This document shows positions 51,986 to 61,146 of a DNA stretch of 64,000 nucleotides, piece by piece. This stretch comes from Hoylesella buccalis ATCC 35310 (GTDB taxonomy: Bacteria; Bacteroidota; Bacteroidia; Bacteroidales; Bacteroidaceae): NCBI RefSeq assembly GCF_000177075.1, contig NZ_ADEG01000058.1, positions 96,971-160,970 on the forward strand, in the 5' to 3' direction. The translations under genes and the position numbers were made by a program. The notes beneath the pieces are model-generated. The model worked only from the letters and a program-made list of their open reading frames with translations. It ran no database searches and had not been told where the DNA came from. How positions within the stretch are numbered: the stretch's first letter is position 1; each line of letters opens with the position of its first letter.

Positions 51986-54544
51986 TTAGAATCTGTATGA
52001 AATCTGGAACATGCCGTTGGTTCCGTATGCGTAATACTTTTTGGGATTGTGTTGGAACTTGTAAGTTCTTATCACGTCTTTTCCATTTTCGGTTGTGTAG
52101 AAGCTTGACCGGCTCTGCTCGTAGCCGCCCGTGACGATGCGCCGGTTATTCAAGATGTTGGTCACCATGAGGTTGAAGTTCAGTTGACCCTTCTTCAGGC
52201 GGAAACTCTTGCCGATGCTGCCGTCCAACATGAAACCACCATTGCCTTTCGCTTGATCCGGAACGAGGTAGTTGCTTTCGTTGTCCATGCTTTTTCTTTG
52301 GAGTAGTATGTTCTCATATCGGGAGCTTGGTGCGTAGGACAGGTAGATGCGGTCGTAGTAGTTTCCATTCAAATCGACGTACCATCCGTTCTGATGATAG
52401 CTCAGTCCGAGGCTGGCAGCCGTCAATGGTGTGCCTGCTTCGCGCATGTTCTTGTTCAGTACGATGTCGTCGGTATAGGTTGCCCGCGTTGAGTTGAGGT
52501 AGCGTACCTTAGCATTGTTGGTATTCTTGGCCTCGCTCCAGGTGCCGATGGTCTTCAAGTCAAGGTACGATGCCAGTTTGAATCGTGCACCCAACTCTAC
52601 GCCATAAGCCTCTTTCTCGATGCCCGTCATGGAAACGTACGAGAACGAGTTGATGTCATCGAAATAGAAATTCTGCCACTCGGTGACGTGATCCATCCTG
52701 TTGTAGTAGGCGTTCACGTTGGCATGCACCCATGCGTTTTGATACTGATAGCCCAATTCGCTGCTGAAGATGCGCTCGTTCTTCAAGTCTTGTACAAAGT
52801 CGTTGTTCATTTCGGGCGAAGCAAATGCGGTGCGTGCCACGGGTGCGCGCCATTCATATCCTGCCCCAATGGACAGCACGTTGCCCCTGCCGGCGTCTAA
52901 GGTGAGGCCGGCTTTGCCGCCGCCATCTAAGAATTTAGCCCGACCGCTCTTGCCATACGAGTTGTTGGCAAACATACCGTTGCGCATGTAGCCTTCTCGC
53001 TGCATGTCGGTTGCACCTATTTTACCGGCCACCATCAAGTGCCAGCGCCCCATTGTGGCCAAATAGTTGGTCCAAGCCTGTGCTTTGTTGACGATGATGT
53101 CGTAATCGTAGCCAAATTTGTCACCTTTGCCAACCAGTCGTCCGGCACGGTCTGCCCCCATGGTATTCAGGTCATACTGCACCGCATCGCTACCGGCAGG
53201 ATAGTTGCCCAGTGCGTAAGTATTGATGTTGTGATAGCTCTTGGCACCCAACAGGTCTTCTATGGTTTGATAATGTCTGCCCTGGTTGCGTCCCAGTACG
53301 AGTCCTAAGTTCCATGTTTGGTCCTTGCTCAACTTCTGAGTGAACGTTGATGCCAGATTCATCACCAAGTTGTCGTTGTGGCGAGCCTGCACGTAATACA
53401 TGGCGTCGGCACCGTTCGCTCCAGCCTGTCGGTTCGACCAATACAGTCGATCCCAGTTAATTTGCCGGTTGGCCTTCGAGGCTGTCCAGTAATTGTACGC
53501 CTCGTTCCAGTCTAAAAAGGCCGCGTGACTTCTTTTCTGTGGGTCTGTATCTTCGCCCCATACATCGTAGTTGTAGCTTGGAAAGTTCTTCCAGTAGTCG
53601 GGCTGTGGATTCTCTGCGTTGCTGTAGTTCAGCTTGGTGCTCTTGTACATGCTGTATTTGCCGAAGAGAGAAGTGGTGAGCTGCATGTCCTTGTTGATGT
53701 CCCAGTCCCAGGTCATCAATGCTGAAGGTGCAAAATCGTTGACTATGCGCGAGTTGCGTTTCTTCCCATTCTGGTATCCCCAGTACGGATTGTACAGATA
53801 GTCGTTAGCCAACCAGTAGGCCTCATCGGTCGAAGCGCCCTGCGACGCACGCTCGGTGGGGTTGCCCCAGGTAGACAATGCCAGCGAATGGCCGTTGCTC
53901 CATTTCTTCTGTACGCCGAGAAAATAAGAGAGTGCGTTGTAGAATGTGCCCTCCACGTAGCCTCTGTTGGCCCACCGATAGGTAAGGTTGGCGGCCACGG
54001 CCCATCCCTTGGCATCGAATCCCGACGCATAAGTGTACATGCCTCTTGCACTGTAGTTGCGGTTGGCTGCACCCAACGAAAAGCGATGGCCAGCTGGCAT
54101 GCTGCCCGCACGGAAGTCATAATTGTTACTGCCAGCCATGCCGTTCACCGCAAAGCTGTTGCTTTCGAACGGCAAGGCGAAATCAACGTTGCGGGTTTGT
54201 TGATTCAACCCGCCAATCATGGAATACCTAAACTGTCCCGACTCCATGTCGTTCATCGGTGCACCGTTGATGTACACGTCATTGTACTTCTGATTCAGTC
54301 CGCGGTAACGAAAGCGAACGGGGGAGAAAAGATAGCCTACCCCGGAAGCGTAGGCGTTGGTGTTCGAGTTGAGGATGGTCACGTTTTGGGTCATGTTGTC
54401 ATCCTCGCCCAACTGTGCTTCCGTGAAAGTGAAAGCCGATTCGTCCACGAGGGGAGCCTTCTGTCGGTCGGTTTTATCGTTTTGGGCATGAACCACCGAT
54501 GCGAAACACAAGGCAAGAACGGCAAGCGTTAGCTTATTCTGCAT
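51986..54544 (-). CDS. TonB-dependent receptor of the nuclease-associated block
   Basis: 852 residues from MQNKLTLAVLALCFASVVHA (signal peptide). Unlike SusC-type receptors there is no N-terminal carboxypeptidase-regulatory domain: after a short acidic stretch (ESAFTFTEAQLGEDDNMTQN) a plug-like domain begins (VTILNSNTNAYASGVGYLF ... RYRGLNQKYNDVYINGAPM) and then a barrel rich in aromatic beta-strands to the terminal ISYRF, ending in aromatic Phe as for outer-membrane porins. It would import a large or charged ligand with TonB energy. It heads a minus-strand unit with DUF5689 and DUF6359 lipoproteins and is divergent from a secreted EEP nuclease. Nucleotides or oligonucleotides are the inferred ligand. 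Confidence 0.88.
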   Translation of the reverse strand: MQNKLTLAVLALCFASVVHAQNDKTDRQKAPLVDESAFTFTEAQLGEDDNMTQNVTILNSNTNAYASGVGYLFSPVRFRYRGLNQKYNDVYINGAPMNDMESGQFRYSMIGGLNQQTRNVDFALPFESNSFAVNGMAGSNNYDFRAGSMPAGHRFSLGAANRNYSARGMYTYASGFDAKGWAVAANLTYRWANRGYVEGTFYNALSYFLGVQKKWSNGHSLALSTWGNPTERASQGASTDEAYWLANDYLYNPYWGYQNGKKRNSRIVNDFAPSALMTWDWDINKDMQLTTSLFGKYSMYKSTKLNYSNAENPQPDYWKNFPSYNYDVWGEDTDPQKRSHAAFLDWNEAYNYWTASKANRQINWDRLYWSNRQAGANGADAMYYVQARHNDNLVMNLASTFTQKLSKDQTWNLGLVLGRNQGRHYQTIEDLLGAKSYHNINTYALGNYPAGSDAVQYDLNTMGADRAGRLVGKGDKFGYDYDIIVNKAQAWTNYLATMGRWHLMVAGKIGATDMQREGYMRNGMFANNSYGKSGRAKFLDGGGKAGLTLDAGRGNVLSIGAGYEWRAPVARTAFASPEMNNDFVQDLKNERIFSSELGYQYQNAWVHANVNAYYNRMDHVTEWQNFYFDDINSFSYVSMTGIEKEAYGVELGARFKLASYLDLKTIGTWSEAKNTNNAKVRYLNSTRATYTDDIVLNKNMREAGTPLTAASLGLSYHQNGWYVDLNGNYYDRIYLSYAPSSRYENILLQRKSMDNESNYLVPDQAKGNGGFMLDGSIGKSFRLKKGQLNFNLMVTNILNNRRIVTGGYEQSRSSFYTTENGKDVIRTYKFQHNPKKYYAYGTNGMFQISYRF

Positions 54545-54665
54545 AATGGAAGATTTTCTGTGTGAATGATTTTCAGCTACAAAGTAACAAAATATATTTT
54601 GATGAATGAAATTTTCATGTCGTATTTTTTCTCTTTCCACCTTATTTTATTCGAAATAAATGACT

Positions 54666-54673
54666 TATCTTTG
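54666..54673 (+). promoter_or_regulatory. -7 box of the EEP nuclease gene
   Basis: TATCTTTG in the divergent gap (54545-54714) between receptor and nuclease genes; -33 not clear. The gap may hold shared control sites. Confidence 0.55.
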
Positions 54674-54714
54674 CAAAAGATAATATGCGTCATGTAAAAA
54701 ACAAGAATATTAAG

Positions 54715-55764
54715 ATGAAAAAACTATTCATGCTTCTGGGGCTGCTGGTGGTAGGCTTCATGGCTATTTCAGGACAGGACAAATATTCGGTGTACGCCGT
54801 AGGATTCTACAATCAGGAAAACCTCTTCGACACTTGTCATGATGAGGGAAAGAATGATTACGACTTCCTGCCCAACGGATCGTATAAATGGGATGGATTG
54901 AAGTATACGAACAAGTTGCGCAACATGGCGCGCGCACTGGCTGATATGGGTACGGACGTATTGCCAAACGTGGGCTGTGCTCTCATCGGACTGAGCGAGG
55001 TGGAGAACGCGCGGGTGCTCGATGCGCTGGTGGCTCAAGAACCCTTGGCGGCCCGCGGCTATCGTTACATCCATGTAGAGGGGCCCGATAGGCGTGGCAT
55101 CGACTGCGCCGTGCTGTACAATCCGCAGCTCTTCAAACCCGCGTCTGTCAAGTTGGTGCCGTATGTTCAACCGCTTGAAAAAGACAGCGCTTACTTCACC
55201 CGTGGATTTCTCACCGTCACGGGTACGATGGGTGGTGACCACGTGGCAGCCATCGTGTGCCACTGGCCCAGTCGTTACAGTGGGTCGTTCTACCGTGAGG
55301 TGGCCGCTGCGCAGGTGAAAGCCATCAAGGACTCGCTTTTGCAACTCGACCCAGCCACCAAAGTCATGGTCATGGGTGATATGAACGATGATCCCGTGAA
55401 CAAGAGTATGGCCGAGGTGCTGTCCGCAAAAGCTGAAATTGACGACGTGGGGGATGGTGATATGTACAATCCTTGGTACAACATTTTGGCAAACCATGGT
55501 AGAGGAACATTAATGTACCAAGGAGGATGGAATCTCTTTGACCAAATAGTACTCTCGCCCAACATGCTCAATCAAAACGGAAAACGCGATTATTCGTCGT
55601 TGAAATATTGGAAAGGTCAGATTGTACGTTACGATTATCTCATCCAGTCTACCGGCAAATATAAAGGCGCACCCAAGCGTACGACGGCCGGAGGCGTATG
55701 GCTCAATGGATATAGTGACCACCTACCGGTAGTGGTGTACTTGGTGAAACAGCAACAGAGGTAA
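54715..55764 (+). CDS. Secreted endonuclease/exonuclease/phosphatase-family protein
   Basis: 349 residues from MKKLFMLLGLLVVGFMAISG (signal peptide; a start 10 codons earlier is possible). EEP-fold motifs: FYNQENLFDTCHDEG (metal Asn/Glu), IGLSEVENARVL (metal Glu), RRGIDCAVLYN, CHWPSRYSG (catalytic His position), MVMGDMNDDPVN (Asp/Asn) and GYSDHLPVVV (terminal SDH). The order and NDDP motif match secreted DNase/phosphatase members found in Bacteroidota. It diverges from the TonB-receptor unit and would supply nucleotides or oligonucleotides to it. Exact substrate (DNA, RNA or phospholipid) is not determinable. Confidence 0.9.
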   Translation: MKKLFMLLGLLVVGFMAISGQDKYSVYAVGFYNQENLFDTCHDEGKNDYDFLPNGSYKWDGLKYTNKLRNMARALADMGTDVLPNVGCALIGLSEVENARVLDALVAQEPLAARGYRYIHVEGPDRRGIDCAVLYNPQLFKPASVKLVPYVQPLEKDSAYFTRGFLTVTGTMGGDHVAAIVCHWPSRYSGSFYREVAAAQVKAIKDSLLQLDPATKVMVMGDMNDDPVNKSMAEVLSAKAEIDDVGDGDMYNPWYNILANHGRGTLMYQGGWNLFDQIVLSPNMLNQNGKRDYSSLKYWKGQIVRYDYLIQSTGKYKGAPKRTTAGGVWLNGYSDHLPVVVYLVKQQQR

Positions 55765-55905
55765 CTTTGAACTTTGAGGTTTGAACTTTGAACTTTATGG
55801 TTAGCAAAGCCATTAACTCGTGAACTTGTAAACTTGTGAACACATCTACTCATCAATCAATCAACTCATACATGCAACCCCACCTACTCCCCTCCTTCTT
55901 TGTTT

Positions 55906-55950
55906 CTCCCCTCCTTTGGAGGGGACGGGGGAGGCTGTATGGGGAGAGGC
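55906..55950. repeat. REP-like G/C-rich palindrome, copy 2
   Basis: CTCCCCTCCTTTGGAGGGG followed by GGGGGAGGCT and GGGGAGAGGC. Same type as the element inside menF. Confidence 0.75.
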
Positions 55951-55954
55951 TTTA

Positions 55955-56042
55955 ATCTCAATGAGTTTGCCCTCCAAAGTCATTGAGTTTGCACCACAAA
56001 GTCAATGAGTTTGCACCCCAAAGTCAATGAGTTTTGAACGGC
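55955..56042. repeat. 22-bp-periodic array, locus 8 (4 units)
   Basis: Units at 55955, 55977, 55999 and 56021; all contain CA(A/T)TGAGTTTG or CAATGAGTTTTG, and the second and third differ by two bases. Its reverse complement resembles locus 6 (CATTGACTTTG), so arrays occur in both orientations. Confidence 0.85.
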
Positions 56043-56255
56043 GATTGATTTTATGAGCACCCTCATAAGCAATTTAGTGGGAATGAACAACTGGCGAGGG
56101 AAGATAAAAGCAATCAACTCGTAAACATGTAAATTTCAAACTCGTAAACATATAAACTTGTGAACTCGTCAACTTGTGAACTCGTCAACTTTTGAACTTT
56201 TAAACCTGTCAACTCATACATGCACAACCATCTACTCCTCTCTCCCTTCTTGTTT

Positions 56256-56298
56256 CTCCCCTCCTTTGGAGGGGCTGGGGGAGGCTTTCAGGGGAGAT
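56256..56298. repeat. REP-like G/C-rich palindrome, copy 3
   Basis: CTCCCCTCCTTTGGAGGGG then GGGGGAGGCT and AGGGGAGA; nearly identical to copy 2, about 350 bases away. Confidence 0.75.
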
Positions 56299-56315
56299 AG
56301 CCTGCACTACCCATA

Positions 56316-56906
56316 ATGATAGAAACTCATCCCTTTGAACCATTCTTGCCCAAGAACGCCACCTTGCTGATGTTGGGCACGTTTCCTCCAGCTTCTAAAC
56401 GTTGGAGTATGCCGTTCTATTACCCCAATTTTCAGAACGACATGTGGCGCATTTTCGGTTATTTGTTTTTCGGTGACAAACAACATTTCGTGAATCAGCG
56501 GGACAAAACGTTCTATTTGGACGCACTGAAAGTCTTTCTCGAAGAAAAAGGCGTGGCTCTCTTCGATACAGCCCTGCGTGTGCGCCGAACCAAGAACACC
56601 GCCTCTGACAAGGATTTGGAAATCATCGAGCCGGCCGATCTCGATGGTTTGCTGCGGGCTTTGCCACATTGTACAGCCGTACTCACGGCCGGTCAGAAGG
56701 CTACGGCCATCTTCACCGGCCATTTTGGCGTTACTGCGCCTGCGATGGGGCAGTACGTCACGTTCAGCTTCGACGGTCGACCGATGCGGTTATATCGCAT
56801 GCCCAGCTCTTCGAGAGCCTATCCCATGAAGCTGGAGAGGAAGGCAGAAAGCTATCGGGTGATGTTCGAAGACGTGCTGGGACTGCCCCCTAAAAAGACT
56901 GAATAA
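56316..56906 (+). CDS. Uracil-DNA glycosylase-superfamily protein (hypoxanthine-DNA glycosylase-like)
   Basis: 196 residues. LLMLGTFPPASKRWSMPFYYPN (residues ~17-38) holds the catalytic-loop motif of the superfamily, and RMPSSSRAYPM near residue 160 is the second conserved loop. KGVALFDTALRVRRTKNTASD lies between. This pattern fits the small HDG/family 6 group that removes deaminated bases (hypoxanthine, uracil) to start base-excision repair; activity on a particular base is uncertain. It is followed after 11 bases by udk, an unrelated nucleoside gene, probably cotranscribed. Confidence 0.85.
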   Translation: MIETHPFEPFLPKNATLLMLGTFPPASKRWSMPFYYPNFQNDMWRIFGYLFFGDKQHFVNQRDKTFYLDALKVFLEEKGVALFDTALRVRRTKNTASDKDLEIIEPADLDGLLRALPHCTAVLTAGQKATAIFTGHFGVTAPAMGQYVTFSFDGRPMRLYRMPSSSRAYPMKLERKAESYRVMFEDVLGLPPKKTE

Positions 56907-56917
56907 AACAAACAAAT

Positions 56918-57568
56918 ATGATGACAGATAAAGAACGAAATCATGAAGTGACCGTCATTGGCATCGCAGGCGGCACCGGATCGGGAAAGACCACGGTGGT
57001 TAGAAAGATTGTTGAGGCCCTGCCACCTAATCATGTGGCCGTGGTGCCGCTAGACTCGTATTACAACGACACCTCAGAAATGACCGAGGAGGAGCGCCAC
57101 GCCATCAACTTTGACCATCCCGATGCCTTTGATTGGAAGCTGCTCATCAAGCAGGTGAACGAATTGCGCGAGGGTGAACCCATCGAGCAGCCCACCTATT
57201 CTTATTTAAAGTGCAACCGCCTGCCTGAAACCATCCATGTGGAACCCCGGCCGGTGATTATCATCGAGGGCATCATGACGCTGCTCAACAAGCGGCTGCG
57301 CGAGATGATGGATCTGAAGGTGTTCGTTGATTGCGATCCCGACGAGCGGCTCATTCGCAACATCCAGCGCGATACCATCGAACGGGGGCGGGATGTTAAC
57401 ATGGTGGTTCAGCGATACTTGGACGTGCTGAAGCCAATGCACGAACAGTTTATCGAACCCACCAAGCGTTTTGCTGACGTGATTATCCCGCAAGGAGGAG
57501 AGAATCTCAAGGGCATTGACATCCTCTGTAAATATGTCGAGCGCCTGGTGCTGATGAATTTAAGTTGA
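56918..57568 (+). CDS. udk: Uridine kinase
   Basis: 216 residues. Phosphorylates uridine and cytidine for pyrimidine salvage. P-loop GIAGGTGSGKTTVVRKI (residues ~13-29), LDSYYNDTS, INFDHPDAFDW, PTYSYLKCNR, PVIIIEGIMTLLN and FVDCDPDERLIRNIQRD follow the family order. The start may be the first or second ATG (56918/56921). A salvage enzyme a few kilobases from the proposed nucleic-acid-scavenging block is suggestive but may be coincidence. Confidence 0.96.
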   Translation: MMTDKERNHEVTVIGIAGGTGSGKTTVVRKIVEALPPNHVAVVPLDSYYNDTSEMTEEERHAINFDHPDAFDWKLLIKQVNELREGEPIEQPTYSYLKCNRLPETIHVEPRPVIIIEGIMTLLNKRLREMMDLKVFVDCDPDERLIRNIQRDTIERGRDVNMVVQRYLDVLKPMHEQFIEPTKRFADVIIPQGGENLKGIDILCKYVERLVLMNLS

Positions 57569-57709
57569 CCCATGAACAGTGCGGAGACGTGTGTCGAAAT
57601 GGTTTTATGATGTACCTCTTGCCGTTTCCGATTAGACGTTTTCCTTCTTTTGGGTTATAAATTAATATTTATTCGCATTCCGTACCGTCGGAATGTCGAT
57701 TTTATTCGC

Positions 57710-57717
57710 TATCTTTG
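57710..57717 (+). promoter_or_regulatory. -7 box of the glutathione peroxidase-family gene
   Basis: TATCTTTG, 100 bases before the ATG, giving a long leader. No good -33. Confidence 0.5.
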
Positions 57718-57817
57718 CGAGAGCAAGATGGTTGAGATGTCAATGGAGATTGATTCGTCCTCATCATCAAAACAACTACGACATTGTAACATATTCATTT
57801 ATAATAAACAGAAGAAA

Positions 57818-58366
57818 ATGAAAACAATTTATGATTTTTCAGTAAAAGACAGAAAAGGTAACGATGTATCTCTCAAGGAGTATGCCAACGAAGTGCTGTT
57901 GATTGTCAACACAGCGACAAAATGTGGTTTCACTCCTCAATACGAAGAGCTGGAGAAGCTCTACGAGAAATACCATGCAAAAGGTTTCGAAATCCTTGAT
58001 TTCCCTTGCAACCAATTTGGACAGCAGGCACCAGGAACGGACGAGAGCATTCACGAGTTCTGCAAACTGACATACGGTACCGAATTTCCACGCTTCAAGA
58101 AAATCAAGGTAAACGGTGACGATGCTGACCCACTTTACAAGTTCCTCAAAGAACAGAAAGGCTTTGCAGGCTGGGATATGAGTCACCCTATCGCTCCCGT
58201 TCTCGTTGACATCCTGTCAAAAGAAGATCCCGATTACGAGCAGAAGCCCGACATCAAATGGAATTTCACCAAGTTCCTTATCAACAAACAGGGACAGGTT
58301 GTCGCACGCTTTGAGCCCACAGAGAAGTTAGAGCACATCGCTCAGCAAATCGAGGAACTGTTATAA
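57818..58366 (+). CDS. Glutathione peroxidase-family thiol peroxidase
   Basis: 182 residues from MKTIYDFSVKDRKGND (57818); the longer frame overlaps the leader. Peroxidatic Cys36 in VNTATKCGFTPQYEEL, then FPCNQFGQQAPG (Gln and second conserved segment) and KWNFTKFLINKQG (Trp-Asn of the tetrad) are intact. Cys rather than selenocysteine is used. Such bacterial enzymes usually take electrons from thioredoxin rather than glutathione, and trxB lies next door, which supports a peroxide-detoxification pair. A hairpin terminator follows immediately. Confidence 0.93.
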   Translation: MKTIYDFSVKDRKGNDVSLKEYANEVLLIVNTATKCGFTPQYEELEKLYEKYHAKGFEILDFPCNQFGQQAPGTDESIHEFCKLTYGTEFPRFKKIKVNGDDADPLYKFLKEQKGFAGWDMSHPIAPVLVDILSKEDPDYEQKPDIKWNFTKFLINKQGQVVARFEPTEKLEHIAQQIEELL

Positions 58367-58374
58367 TGAAAGGT

Positions 58375-58422
58375 GAAAAAGGTGAAACCCGCATGCATCC
58401 GTATGTGTGTTTCACCTTTTTC
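58375..58422 (+). terminator. Terminator of the glutathione peroxidase-family gene
   Basis: GAAAAAGGTGAAAC (58375-58388) pairs with GTTTCACCTTTTTC (58409-58422), a 14-bp stem whose own T-run serves as the tail. Confidence 0.7.
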
Positions 58423-58478
58423 GTTTCATCTTTCCCATTTTACGTTACAGCGTTCACAACGCTTATTTCATATCTAAC

Positions 58479-59432
58479 ATGATGGAACAACAAAAGCAAT
58501 ATACCCGTTGCCTTATTGTTGGTAGCGGTCCGGCAGGCTATACGGCTGCCATCTATGCGGCTCGCGCCAATCTCAATCCCGTTCTTTATTGCGGATTGCA
58601 GACGGGCGGACAACTCACTCAAACCACTGAGGTGGAGAATTTTCCCGGTTATCCCGAGGGTGTCGACGGCAATCAGATGATGATGGATTTGCGTCAGCAG
58701 GCCGAACGCTACGGAACCGATATCCGAGACGGTGAGATTGTCAAGGCTGACTTGACTAAAGCGCCTTACAAGCTGGTCACCGACAGTGGCGATGAGATTC
58801 AGGCAGAAACTGTGATTATTGCCACAGGAGCATCTGCCAAGTATCTTGGCTTGGAGGATGAGGAGAAGTATAAAGGACAAGGTGTGAGTGCCTGTGCTAC
58901 TTGTGACGGATTTTTCTATCGCGGCAAGGTGGTGGCTGTCGTGGGTGGTGGCGACACTGCTTGCGAAGAAGCTACCTATCTGGCTGGCCTTTGCAGTAAG
59001 GTGTACCTAATCGTGCGCAAAGATTATCTGCGTGCCTCTGATGTTATGCAACAACGTGTGGAGGAGAACGAGAAGATAGAGATACTCTATAAGCACAACG
59101 CCACAGGGCTCTATGGCGAGAATGGCGTTGAGGGCGTTCACCTGGTTAAACATTTGGGCGAGGAAAACGAGGAGCATTACGACCTGCCCGTCGACGGTTT
59201 CTTCTTAGCTATTGGGCACACTCCCAACTCGTCTGTGTTCAAAGACTTCCTTGAAACCAATCAAGCAGGTTACATCAAGACCATCCTTGGTACGCCCAAG
59301 ACCAAGATTCCCGGTGTGTATGCGGCTGGTGATGTGGCTGATCCCGTGTATCGTCAGGCTGTCGTAGCTGCAGGGACAGGCTGTCAGGCAGCCCTTGAGG
59401 CAGAGCGATACCTTACTGAAATCAATAAATAA
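58479..59432 (+). CDS. trxB: Thioredoxin reductase
   Basis: 317 residues from MMEQQKQYTRCLIVGSG (58479); the second ATG at 58482 is equally possible and the longer frame crosses the previous terminator. FAD-binding GSGPAGYTAAIYAARA, redox-active CATC (residues ~137-140, SACATCDGFFY), NADPH-binding VVGGGDTACEEATYLA and the FAD end motif GVYAAGDVADPVYRQ are intact. It keeps thioredoxin reduced in the cytoplasm. It lies downstream of the peroxidase gene but behind a hairpin, so it may have its own promoter. Confidence 0.96.
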   Translation: MMEQQKQYTRCLIVGSGPAGYTAAIYAARANLNPVLYCGLQTGGQLTQTTEVENFPGYPEGVDGNQMMMDLRQQAERYGTDIRDGEIVKADLTKAPYKLVTDSGDEIQAETVIIATGASAKYLGLEDEEKYKGQGVSACATCDGFFYRGKVVAVVGGGDTACEEATYLAGLCSKVYLIVRKDYLRASDVMQQRVEENEKIEILYKHNATGLYGENGVEGVHLVKHLGEENEEHYDLPVDGFFLAIGHTPNSSVFKDFLETNQAGYIKTILGTPKTKIPGVYAAGDVADPVYRQAVVAAGTGCQAALEAERYLTEINK

Positions 59433-59540
59433 TCTTGGACTTGCGCTGGATTTAAGCTTCTAATACCTTACTTTCAGCATGCCGTAGGGATTAGATATCT
59501 TACGTTCAAACATGACGGCAGCGTTGACAAGATGGATAAA

Positions 59541-59587
59541 TAAAAGCGGTCTATAGCACACGATGAGTGTTATAGACCGCTTTTTGG
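59541..59587. terminator. Bidirectional terminator between trxB and pepT
   Basis: AGCGGTCTATA (59545-59555) pairs with TATAGACCGCT (59571-59581), with an A-run to the left and six T to the right, serving both convergent genes. Confidence 0.88.
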
Positions 59588-59660
59588 CACATTGTTTTTA
59601 TCTTTCTTACAATGGATTTGTTTTATATGTCAAGCTGGATTGCAGCCAAAACGAAATGCG

Positions 59661-60884
59661 TTAGTCGTTGTATTGGGCCGTAATTTCGCAAATCTTCACA
59701 ATAACTTCGACCGCCTTTTTCATGACCTGAATAGAGACAAACTCATAAGGACCATGGAAGTTAACGCCGCCAGCGAAGATGTTTGGGCAGGGTAAGCCCT
59801 TGAAACTGAGCTGTGCGCCATCGGTTCCACCACGGATAGGCTCCACTTTCGGGGCCACACCGGTTTCTTGCATGGCTTGCAAAACAATGTCGATGACGTG
59901 CATGTTCGGTTCAATCTTCTCTTTCATGTTGTAGTACTGGTCCTTGATGACAATCTCAACCGTACCCTCACCATACTTTTCGTTCATCTTTCGTGCGCAG
60001 TCTTCCATAAAGTCCTTGCGGTCTTCAAACTTCTCACGGTCGTGATCTCGGATGAGATAACTCATCTTAGCCTCTTCCGTTCGGGTTTCCATGCCCAGCA
60101 GATGATAGAATCCTTGATAGCCCTCGGTGGTCTCTGGGATGTCTGTGTCGGGAATCATGGCGTTGAATTCGCATGCTAACCGATTGGCATTGATCATCTT
60201 GTCCTTTGCATATCCTGTATGAACGCTCACCCCTTTGATGGTGATTTTGGCACTGGCAGCGTTGAAGTTCTCGTACTCCAGGTCGCCAATGTCACCACCA
60301 TCCATGGTGTAAGCCCAGCTGCATCCGAACTTTTCCACGTCAAAATGGTGCGCGCCAAGTCCTATTTCCTCATCAGGATTGAACCCCATGCGAATGTCAC
60401 CATGCTCAATTTCATCGTGATCGCGCAGGTAGCACATGGCATCTACAATCTCTGCGATGCCCGCTTTGTCGTCAGCACCCAGCAAGGTGTGCCCATCTGT
60501 CACGATGAGATCCTCGCCAACGTGCGCCTTTAGTTCAGGAAATTTCTCTGGAGAAGACACGATTCCCTCTGACAGGACGATGTCGCCGCCGTCATAATTG
60601 TTCACAATGCGTGCCTTGATGTCAGCTCCGCTGGCATCGGGACTGGTGTCATAATGTGAGATGAAGCCGATGGTGGGTATGTCTTTTTTGGTGTTTGCCT
60701 TCAGTGTGGCATAGATGTAGCCTTTTTCATCCATCTCTACATCCGAGAATCCTTCACGTTCCAACTCCTCTTTGAGGTACTTGGCGAAAACGAGTTGTTT
60801 TGATGTACTGGGGACTGTCTGCGAGTCTTCGGACGACTGGGTATCAAACTTGGTATAGTTGATAAATCTCTCTGTAATGTCCAT
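59661..60884 (-). CDS. pepT: Peptidase T (tripeptide aminopeptidase, M20)
   Basis: 407 residues. Removes the N-terminal residue from tripeptides in the cytoplasm. Metal ligands are visible in [51 protein letters not shown] and [19 protein letters not shown], and the C-terminal [24 protein letters not shown]. The substrate-specificity helix VEKFGCSWA is typical. Convergent with trxB, sharing the terminator. It starts 35 bases from the tRNA gene on the same strand. Confidence 0.96.
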   Translation of the reverse strand: MDITERFINYTKFDTQSSEDSQTVPSTSKQLVFAKYLKEELEREGFSDVEMDEKGYIYATLKANTKKDIPTIGFISHYDTSPDASGADIKARIVNNYDGGDIVLSEGIVSSPEKFPELKAHVGEDLIVTDGHTLLGADDKAGIAEIVDAMCYLRDHDEIEHGDIRMGFNPDEEIGLGAHHFDVEKFGCSWAYTMDGGDIGDLEYENFNAASAKITIKGVSVHTGYAKDKMINANRLACEFNAMIPDTDIPETTEGYQGFYHLLGMETRTEEAKMSYLIRDHDREKFEDRKDFMEDCARKMNEKYGEGTVEIVIKDQYYNMKEKIEPNMHVIDIVLQAMQETGVAPKVEPIRGGTDGAQLSFKGLPCPNIFAGGVNFHGPYEFVSIQVMKKAVEVIVKICEITAQYND

Positions 60885-60918
60885 GTGTTTTTAGAATTAA
60901 GTGTGATTTCACTAGTAA

Positions 60919-60995
60919 TGGTGACTCCGGCGGGATTCAAACCCGCGATCTCAGGAACCGGAATCCTGCATTCTATTCAGCTGAACTACGGAGCC
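60919..60995 (-). tRNA. tRNA-Arg (anticodon CCG)
   Basis: 77 bases on the minus strand including an encoded CCA. Acceptor GGCTCCG/CGGAGTC (one G-T pair), D-arm GTTC/GAAT, anticodon stem CAGGA/TCCTG with loop TTCCGGT (anticodon CCG, reading CGG), T-arm GCGGG-TTTGAAT-CCCGC, discriminator A. Confidence 0.95.
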
Positions 60996-61007
60996 ATAAT
61001 GTGTGTG

Positions 61008-61039
61008 CAAATATAAAGAAAAAAGTTGATACCGACAAA
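61008..61039 (-). promoter_or_regulatory. Promoter of tRNA-Arg
   Basis: On the minus strand TTTG (61036-61039), 20 bases, TATATTTG (61008-61015), ending 12 bases before the mature tRNA. Confidence 0.8.
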
Positions 61040-61146
61040 ACATGCCTTCTTATTTTTCTTTTTTCCGTATTGTTGCCACCATGTGGTATGAGAACTCTTT
61101 CGGTCATATTTTATATTCCAGTCTTTCGTGTTCATTAAAAAATCAA

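Larger units (their letters stand above)
55765..56315. other. Repeat-packed spacer between the EEP nuclease and UDG-family genes
   Basis: 551 bases almost wholly made of repeats: TTTGAAC heptamers (from 55765), AACTCGTG/AACTTGTA octamers, two copies of a module running from CAACTCATACATGCA to CTCCCCTCCTTTGGAGGGG (55863-55936 and 56210-56287), and between them a 22-bp array and more octamers. No ORF or terminator with a T-run is convincing. Confidence 0.7.

Noticed and set aside
53888..54532. 214-codon plus-strand ORF
   Set aside because: Antisense of the TonB receptor; no coding signature.
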